15,633 nt of DNA. Origin: Pseudomonadota bacterium (GTDB lineage Bacteria; Pseudomonadota; Alphaproteobacteria; Rs-D84). The first letter of the stretch is position 1. Every line of letters starts with the position of its first letter. A model generated the notes under the pieces. It saw nothing but the letters and a program-made list of their open reading frames with translations, searched no databases and was not told the DNA's origin. The position numbers and the translations under genes were made by a program. Below are positions 7,050 through 11,413 of the stretch, piece by piece. The stretch spans positions 1-15,633 of the forward strand of contig WQUT01000013.1 of NCBI GenBank assembly GCA_009781955.1. Direction: 5' to 3'.

Positions 7050-7478
7050 ATGCCGTCAGCAAGACGAACCGCGAAACCAGCCGAAACGAAAAGCCGAAAC
7101 GGCGGCAAGTGGGTATTGATTGGCTTGATTGTGTTTCTGGTCGGCGGAACGGTCGGAGGATTTTACGCCGGAAAACGCCTTTATTACGGCCAGGGGTGCC
7201 CGGCGTGCCCGACCCTGACGCCCGCCTTGGGGTTTGAAGTGATATCGGAACAGAAAACCGATACGACTTATTCCATAAAATTCACTTGCGCGTCAAATGA
7301 CGCTATCGGTGTTTTCGGCGCATGCCCCGACAGCGCGGACATATGCCACAAGGTTTGCAACGCGAAATTATTCAGCGCGGCCGGATCCAATAACACCACC
7401 GTCCGACAGACGGTGACAAGCAGCGCGGGCAACGGCACGACGGTAAACGAATACAGTTGTGACTGCAAGGTGAACTAG
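7050..7478 (+). CDS. Small membrane-anchored cysteine-rich protein (unknown function)
   Basis: A 142-residue protein starting at ATG 7050, supported by AAGGAG (7038-7043), which overlaps the stop of the preceding gene. A basic N-terminus (residues 1-20) is followed by one membrane segment (about 21-40, rich in Val/Leu/Gly), so the N-terminus should face the cytoplasm and residues 45-142 the periplasm. The exported part has eight cysteines (50, 53, 80, 92, 99, 103, 137, 139), including GCPAC near the membrane and a terminal CDC. CPAC resembles a redox C-x-x-C, but no thioredoxin fold is evident and structural disulfides are as likely. With only an 11-base gap to the large secreted cysteine-rich protein gene, it probably works with that product. 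The gene ends just before a rho-independent terminator. No known family recognised. Confidence 0.8.
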   Translation: MPSARRTAKPAETKSRNGGKWVLIGLIVFLVGGTVGGFYAGKRLYYGQGCPACPTLTPALGFEVISEQKTDTTYSIKFTCASNDAIGVFGACPDSADICHKVCNAKLFSAAGSNNTTVRQTVTSSAGNGTTVNEYSCDCKVN

Positions 7479-7492
7479 GGCGTTCGGTAAAG

Positions 7493-7519
7493 AAATCGGG
7501 GCGGATGCCCCGATTTTTT
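7493..7519 (+). terminator. Rho-independent terminator of the cysteine-rich protein operon
   Basis: AAATCGGGGC (7493-7502) pairs fully with GCCCCGATTT (7507-7516) across a GGAT loop, and six T's run through 7514-7519. This is a strong intrinsic terminator 14 bases after the stop codon at 7478. The T-tract overlaps the left target-site copy of the inserted element at 7523-7757. Confidence 0.9.
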
Positions 7520-7522
7520 AAT
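7515..7522. repeat. Left target-site duplication TTTTTAAT
   Basis: Identical to 7758-7765. The two copies abut the outermost inverted-repeat bases (CACTCT at left, AGAGTG at right), as expected after transposition. The sequence is low in complexity and overlaps a terminator T-tract, so chance similarity contributes some doubt. Confidence 0.7.
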
Positions 7523-7757
7523 CACTCTTTTCCACAATATGGTTCTTTAAGACTACCCCGGATTTCCAACGGCGGCAAATCACCCAACGAAATCTGCGAT
7601 TTAGTCGGGGCCCGGAAGCCGCCGGGAAATCCGACCCTTCTAGGAAGGGTATTTAGACTGAGCCAAATTGCCCTTCCCCGAAGGGCCGGAAAGCTTGCCG
7701 ACTTGTCGGCTTAGCTTTCCGGGGTAGTCTTAAAGAACCATATTGTGGAACAGAGTG
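7523..7757. mobile_element. 235-bp MITE-like element with 40-bp terminal inverted repeats
   Basis: The left end (7523-7562) and the reverse complement of the right end (7718-7757) agree at 39 of 40 bases, with one mismatch at the seventh position. The outermost bases are CACTCT at left and AGAGTG at right, each flanked by TTTTTAAT. The interior has no convincing gene but is packed with hairpins: 7561-7631 (GATTTCC/GGAAATC and GGCGGC/GCCGCC), 7634-7650 (ACCCTTC/GAAGGGT), 7670-7686 (GCCCTTC/GAAGGGC) and 7688-7720 (GGAAAGCT/AGCTTTCC with GCCGA/TCGGC). Small size, long inverted repeats, target duplication and lack of a transposase match a non-autonomous element moved in trans. It sits between a terminator and the end of a ProRS gene and damages neither. 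A copy elsewhere in the genome would prove mobility. Confidence 0.82.
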
Positions 7758-7765
7758 TTTTTAAT
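7758..7765. repeat. Right target-site duplication TTTTTAAT
   Basis: Second copy of the eight bases at 7515-7522. It contains the TAA stop codon (7763-7761 on the minus strand) of the type 3 ProRS gene. Because the target was duplicated, the stop codon and reading frame were left intact. Confidence 0.7.
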
Positions 7766-9200
7766 ACGACTTTGCCACAAATACGAATGACGGATCGGCG
7801 TCATCCAAACAGCGGCGAGAGATTTTATATTCTTCCATCAGCCCGTCAAATTCCGGCGATTTTGTTTCCTCGTATTTCAAGCGGAAAAATCCGATTTTTC
7901 CGGCGGAAAGATGTTTGGAAAGTTCCGCCAAGTCCGCAATGTCCGTTATCATGGCCTTGTTGCGGGTTTCAACCGCGGACAGCATGTCGGATTGGATTTG
8001 TTTAAGCATATCGGATGCGTTTTTGTAAAGATCCGCAAGCGCGATTGTTTTCTGCGACGATTTGCCACGGTCGCGGCGGGTTACTGTCGCGACCTCGCTT
8101 TCCATTTCTCTATCTCCCACCTCTATCCGCAGGGGCGCGCCGCGCTTTATCCATTTCCAGATTTTATCCGCGCTGCGCATATCTGATGTATCAACCAAAA
8201 CGCGCAGTCCTTTGGCGCGCAATTTCTTGCCTATTTTTTCCGCGTATTTATTCAGCTTTTTCGCATTCTCGTCACGAACAATCGGTATTATCACAATCTG
8301 ATAAGGCGCGATCGCCGGCGGCAGGATAAGCCCGTCGTCATCGCCATGCGTCATAATAACGCCGCCCATCATGCGCGTGGACACGCCCCAACTGGTTGTC
8401 CAGGCATGGTGCAATTGCCCGTCGTCGCCCAGATATTTTATATCAAACGACTTGGAAAAATGCTGGCCCAAATCATGGCTGGTTCCGGCCTGCAGCGCCT
8501 TGCCGTCTTGCATAATGTGTTCCATGGTATAAGTATGGTCCGCGCCTGCGAAACGTTCTTCGGCGGTTTTTTCGCCCATGACCGACGGAATCGCCAGAAC
8601 TTCGCGCGCATAGTCGCCGTATACCTTGTGCATCTTTCGCGCGTCTGCGGCGGCCCCGGCATGGTCGGCGAAGACATCGTGGCCCTCTTGCCAATAGAAT
8701 TCGCTGGTCCGCAGAAACAGGCGCGGCCGCATTTCCCAGCGCATGACGTTGACCCACTGGTTCAGCTTCATCGGCAAATCGCGATACGATTGCACCCAGC
8801 GGGACATAGCCTCGCCAATAATCGTTTCCGATGTCGGACGGATTATATAAGGCTCTGCCAGTTTCGCGTCCGGGTCGGGTTGCAGAGTCCCGTCTATCGC
8901 CTTTAACCTGTAATGGGTGACGACGGCGCATTCTTTTGCAAAACCTTCTACATGTTCCGCTTCGCGGTTAAAATATTCCACGGGGATCAGCAACGGGAAC
9001 TGCACGTTCTGGACGCCGGCGGCCTTTATCCGCTTGTCCATTTCGTCGCGCATCAGTTCCCATATGGCCCAACCATAAGGCTTTATAGTCATGCATCCGC
9101 GCACGGGCGAGTTTTCCGCAAGGTCCGCGGCGGCGACAAGGTTCTGATACCATTCGCTGAAATTCTCGGCGCGCGTCGGCGTGATTGCTGTCTTTGACAT
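7761..9200 (-). CDS. proS: Prolyl-tRNA synthetase, type 3 (archaeal/eukaryotic-like)
   Basis: A 479-residue class II synthetase that joins proline to tRNA-Pro in the cytoplasm. It matches the ProRS form found in archaea, eukaryotes and some bacteria. Residues 121-130 contain RPTSETIIGE (T-x-E proline-site loop). Motif 2 runs through RWEMRPRLFLRTSEFYWQEG (154-173). GTSHDLGQ is at 239-246. Motif 3 begins TTSWGVSTR (268-276). The anticodon-binding domain follows at about 300-400. The C-terminal domain keeps the terminal tyrosine (AKSY), but the usual zinc-binding cysteines are absent: only one Cys (in RRCLDD) remains near the end. It starts one base after the stop of another ProRS gene (TAG-A-ATG), with AAGGGG upstream, so the two are co-translated. 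Which enzyme is the main ProRS, and why both are kept, is not evident. Confidence 0.93.
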   Translation of the reverse strand: MSKTAITPTRAENFSEWYQNLVAAADLAENSPVRGCMTIKPYGWAIWELMRDEMDKRIKAAGVQNVQFPLLIPVEYFNREAEHVEGFAKECAVVTHYRLKAIDGTLQPDPDAKLAEPYIIRPTSETIIGEAMSRWVQSYRDLPMKLNQWVNVMRWEMRPRLFLRTSEFYWQEGHDVFADHAGAAADARKMHKVYGDYAREVLAIPSVMGEKTAEERFAGADHTYTMEHIMQDGKALQAGTSHDLGQHFSKSFDIKYLGDDGQLHHAWTTSWGVSTRMMGGVIMTHGDDDGLILPPAIAPYQIVIIPIVRDENAKKLNKYAEKIGKKLRAKGLRVLVDTSDMRSADKIWKWIKRGAPLRIEVGDREMESEVATVTRRDRGKSSQKTIALADLYKNASDMLKQIQSDMLSAVETRNKAMITDIADLAELSKHLSAGKIGFFRLKYEETKSPEFDGLMEEYKISRRCLDDADPSFVFVAKSY

Positions 9201-9201
9201 T

Positions 9202-10479
9202 CTAGTGCCCCTTTAATAATTTGATTGCATTATTAACTTCCCGACCGCAATTGTCAATCGCGAACGACGATTTCATTTGCGATGCGTCGCGATCGTTCAA
9301 GCGATATTTGGCCTCTATAACGCCGGCATCAAGATTTTTTGGCGATAATATCAATCGTATCGGCGCGGCTATCAGGTCCGCGTCGGCGAATTTTTCGCCC
9401 GCGCGCGCATCGCGGTTGTCCAGAATGGTTTCAATCCCCATTGCTTGCAAATCGGCGTATATTTTTTCAGCCATATCGTTTACGCGGACATCCTTGTCGG
9501 CCAAAGCGACAATATGCGCCGCAAAGGGCGCGGTTTCCATGTTCCAAACCGGCCCGTTGTCATCCGCGCTTTCTTCCAAAATCGCGGCCAGCGTGCGCCC
9601 TATCCCGATTCCATAGCAACCCATTACAGGATGTTTCCGCGCGCCGTCCGGCGCAGCATATGTCAGCCCCATGGATTTTGAATACTTGTCGCCCAACTGG
9701 AAAATATTTCCGACTTCTATGCCGCGTTCCTTTCTCATCTTTGCGCCGCATTTTGGGCAAATCCCGCCCCGGCCCGCGCTGTCCTTGTTTGCGCCAAATC
9801 CGCAATCGCAAATGTAAACAGTATCTTCGCCGATTTCGCTGATCAGCTGGAACTCGTGCGCAATACTGCCGCCCATGTCGCCGCTGGATGCCAAAACATG
9901 CACCACTTTTTTCAGGCCGCAGCGTTTGAAAATCTTGTAATATGCATCCAACGCCCGGGCGTAATATTTTTCCAAATCTTGCTGCGAAACATGGAAAGAA
10001 TAAGCGTCCTTCATAATGAATTCCCGCGTGCGGATAAGCCCGGCGCGGGCGCGCAGTTCATCGCGGAACTTTGTCTGGATTTGATAAACCGCAAAAGGCA
10101 GCTGGCGATAAGTTTCCAGAACGGATTTTATGAAATCCACGACCACTTCTTCGTGCGTAGGATTCAAAACGTAATCGGCGCCGCCGCGCCCCTTGAATTT
10201 TGCCAGGACATCAACCGTGTCATAGCGGCCGCTTTGTATCCACAGATCCGCGCCGGATACGACCGGCATCAGGATTTCTTGCCCGTCTATGGCATTTATC
10301 TCTTCGCGGATTATTCTTTCAATATTCCTCAGCACGCGGCACCCAAGCGGCGAATAAGTATACCCGCCTTGAAAAGTCTGATGAATATACCCGCCCCTGA
10401 GGGCGATTTTCGTTCCAAGGGTTGCGGCGCCCGCCGCATCCGCGAACATTCTTTTTGCGCATAAGTTTTGGATTAACAT
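9202..10479 (-). CDS. proS: Prolyl-tRNA synthetase, short bacterial type
   Basis: A 425-residue bacterial-type ProRS charging tRNA-Pro. N-terminal GGYTYSPLG, the proline-site loop PTHEE (T108-x-E110), motif 2 KFRDE (137-141) leading to TREFIMKDAYSFH, SSGDMGGS-x-AHEF, and motif 3 MGCYGIGIGRT (286-296) are all present. An anticodon-binding domain with RDARAGEKFADADL completes it. Full-length bacterial enzymes carry an editing domain of roughly 180 residues between motifs 2 and 3. Here it is replaced by about 35 residues holding C224-x-C226 and C241-x-x-C244, which look like a small zinc ribbon. Editing of Ala-tRNA-Pro by this protein is therefore unlikely. GGCGGGGA precedes the ATG. It lies between plsC and a type 3 ProRS gene on the same strand. 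Retention of all three class II motifs argues for a working enzyme rather than a paralogue with another task. Confidence 0.92.
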   Translation of the reverse strand: MLIQNLCAKRMFADAAGAATLGTKIALRGGYIHQTFQGGYTYSPLGCRVLRNIERIIREEINAIDGQEILMPVVSGADLWIQSGRYDTVDVLAKFKGRGGADYVLNPTHEEVVVDFIKSVLETYRQLPFAVYQIQTKFRDELRARAGLIRTREFIMKDAYSFHVSQQDLEKYYARALDAYYKIFKRCGLKKVVHVLASSGDMGGSIAHEFQLISEIGEDTVYICDCGFGANKDSAGRGGICPKCGAKMRKERGIEVGNIFQLGDKYSKSMGLTYAAPDGARKHPVMGCYGIGIGRTLAAILEESADDNGPVWNMETAPFAAHIVALADKDVRVNDMAEKIYADLQAMGIETILDNRDARAGEKFADADLIAAPIRLILSPKNLDAGVIEAKYRLNDRDASQMKSSFAIDNCGREVNNAIKLLKGH

Positions 10480-10493
10480 TTTATCCCCGCCAG

Positions 10494-10520
10494 TCGTTGT
10501 TCGCCGCCCGTGAACAACGA
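10494..10520 (-). other. Intercistronic hairpin before the first ProRS gene
   Basis: TCGTTGTTC (10494-10502) and GAACAACGA (10512-10520) form a perfect nine-pair stem with a nine-base loop in the 49-base gap between plsC and proS. The GGCGGGGA ribosome site of proS lies just after it. No T-tract follows, so it may be an RNA processing or translation-control structure rather than a terminator. Confidence 0.45.
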
Positions 10521-10528
10521 GCGACGAT

Positions 10529-11350
10529 TTATTTCAATTCCATAAATTTATTATTGATGATTTCATGCAGCTCTGCCGCGATTTGCTTTCTGTTTTTGCC
10601 CGCCAACGGCGGCGGCGGCAGCATGCGGAATTCAACCGTGAACCCGCCAAGGGCGAAAACATGGAATATCTGGCTGACCGCGTTGCGCTCTTTCCGGCAC
10701 AATTTCGCGCCCGCGGGCATCTTCACATTATCAAAATAAGCATAGTCATCGGCGAGAATTTGATCGTCTATCGGATTTCCGCGTTTGTCGCGGTAAAACA
10801 TTACCATCGGCTGGACCGTGACCGGGACGCCTTTTTCAATAAAATCAAACATGCTGCTCTTGAACGGCAAGACGACGCTGCCGTTCGTGGTGGTCCCTTC
10901 GGGGTAAATCACCATCGGCCAAGTCGCCTTTTTCATGTTATCGCTGATAAGCCGCACGGTCTTTTCGGCTTGGGACGGCTTGCGCGATATGAAAACCACG
11001 CCCCACAGCCACGCCATCTGGCCGACAACCGGATACCGCGCGATGTCGTCTTTGCCAAAGAAACTGGCCCCGAATGTCGCCGGCAGAGTCATAAATTCAA
11101 ATACTGAAATATGATTCCCAACCAACAGCAACGGCCGCTTTTTGGATAAAGTTCCATAAATCCGAACACGAATGCCGGCAATTCTTAGAACAACACTGGT
11201 GAACATCTTGAACTGCCACACACCAGCGCGTCTGCCGAACGGCCACAGAATAAGCGCGATCGGAATCTGCGGAATAATCCACAGGACAAACAGCGCGAAC
11301 CGCACCGATGCGATTGTAAATGAGTAAATATTGCGGAACATTGTCTTCAT
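10529..11350 (-). CDS. 1-acyl-sn-glycerol-3-phosphate acyltransferase family protein (PlsC-like)
   Basis: A 273-residue membrane-associated acyltransferase of the PlsC/LPLAT family, likely to acylate lysophosphatidate or a similar lysolipid in phospholipid synthesis. A hydrophobic N-terminal segment lies at about 12-36. The block I motif reads NHISVFEF: His80 is followed four residues later by Glu85 where the family's HX4D normally has Asp. The later EGTT motif (YPEGTTTNG, E151) and the PVVGQMAW block are intact, so the fold and lipid site are clear, but the acid of the catalytic pair is altered. The start at 11350 lies nine bases after a perfect promoter, so the mRNA would have almost no leader. 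ATG at 11341 (Met4) is an alternative start. It probably heads an operon with the two ProRS genes, though they are not functionally related. The exact substrate is uncertain. Confidence 0.85.
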   Translation of the reverse strand: MKTMFRNIYSFTIASVRFALFVLWIIPQIPIALILWPFGRRAGVWQFKMFTSVVLRIAGIRVRIYGTLSKKRPLLLVGNHISVFEFMTLPATFGASFFGKDDIARYPVVGQMAWLWGVVFISRKPSQAEKTVRLISDNMKKATWPMVIYPEGTTTNGSVVLPFKSSMFDFIEKGVPVTVQPMVMFYRDKRGNPIDDQILADDYAYFDNVKMPAGAKLCRKERNAVSQIFHVFALGGFTVEFRMLPPPPLAGKNRKQIAAELHEIINNKFMELK

Positions 11351-11358
11351 GTTGTGAA

Positions 11359-11387
11359 ATTATACCTGCGCATCGCGCGATTGTCAA
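11359..11387 (-). promoter_or_regulatory. Consensus sigma70 promoter of plsC (and probably the ProRS genes)
   Basis: On the minus strand TTGACA (11387-11382) and TATAAT (11364-11359) are both perfect and 17 bases apart, the optimal spacing. The predicted start is near 11352, only about two bases before the plsC ATG, implying leaderless or nearly leaderless translation. Confidence 0.85.
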
Positions 11388-11397
11388 CTGGCGCCAA

Positions 11398-11413
11398 CCC
11401 GCCCTAGGGCGGG
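11398..11413. other. 16-bp GC-rich palindrome at the stop codon of the second cysteine-rich gene
   Basis: CCCGCCC (11398-11404), TA, GGGCGGG (11407-11413) is a perfect palindrome spanning the TAG stop at 11406-11404. It could fold into a short hairpin at the end of the gene, but there is no T-tract. The plsC -35 box begins 10 bases further along. It may be a protein-binding site or a weak transcript end. Confidence 0.4.

Noticed and set aside
6034..7062. 342-codon minus ORF opposite the first cysteine-rich gene
   Set aside because: The GC-rich plus-strand gene has a signal peptide, regular cysteine spacing, a paralogue and an operon context. The antisense frame shows no recognisable domain and is explained by codon bias.
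7505..7714. 69-codon plus ORF covering most of the MITE
   Set aside because: Its start lies in the loop of the terminator hairpin, it has no ribosome site, and it consists mostly of inverted-repeat and hairpin sequence.
7523..7757. CRISPR array or attachment site
   Set aside because: The repeats are terminal and inverted, not regularly spaced direct repeats, and no cas or integrase gene is near.
7761..10479. One ProRS gene split by a frameshift
   Set aside because: Each ORF carries its own full set of class II motifs and an anticodon-binding domain, and they belong to different ProRS types.
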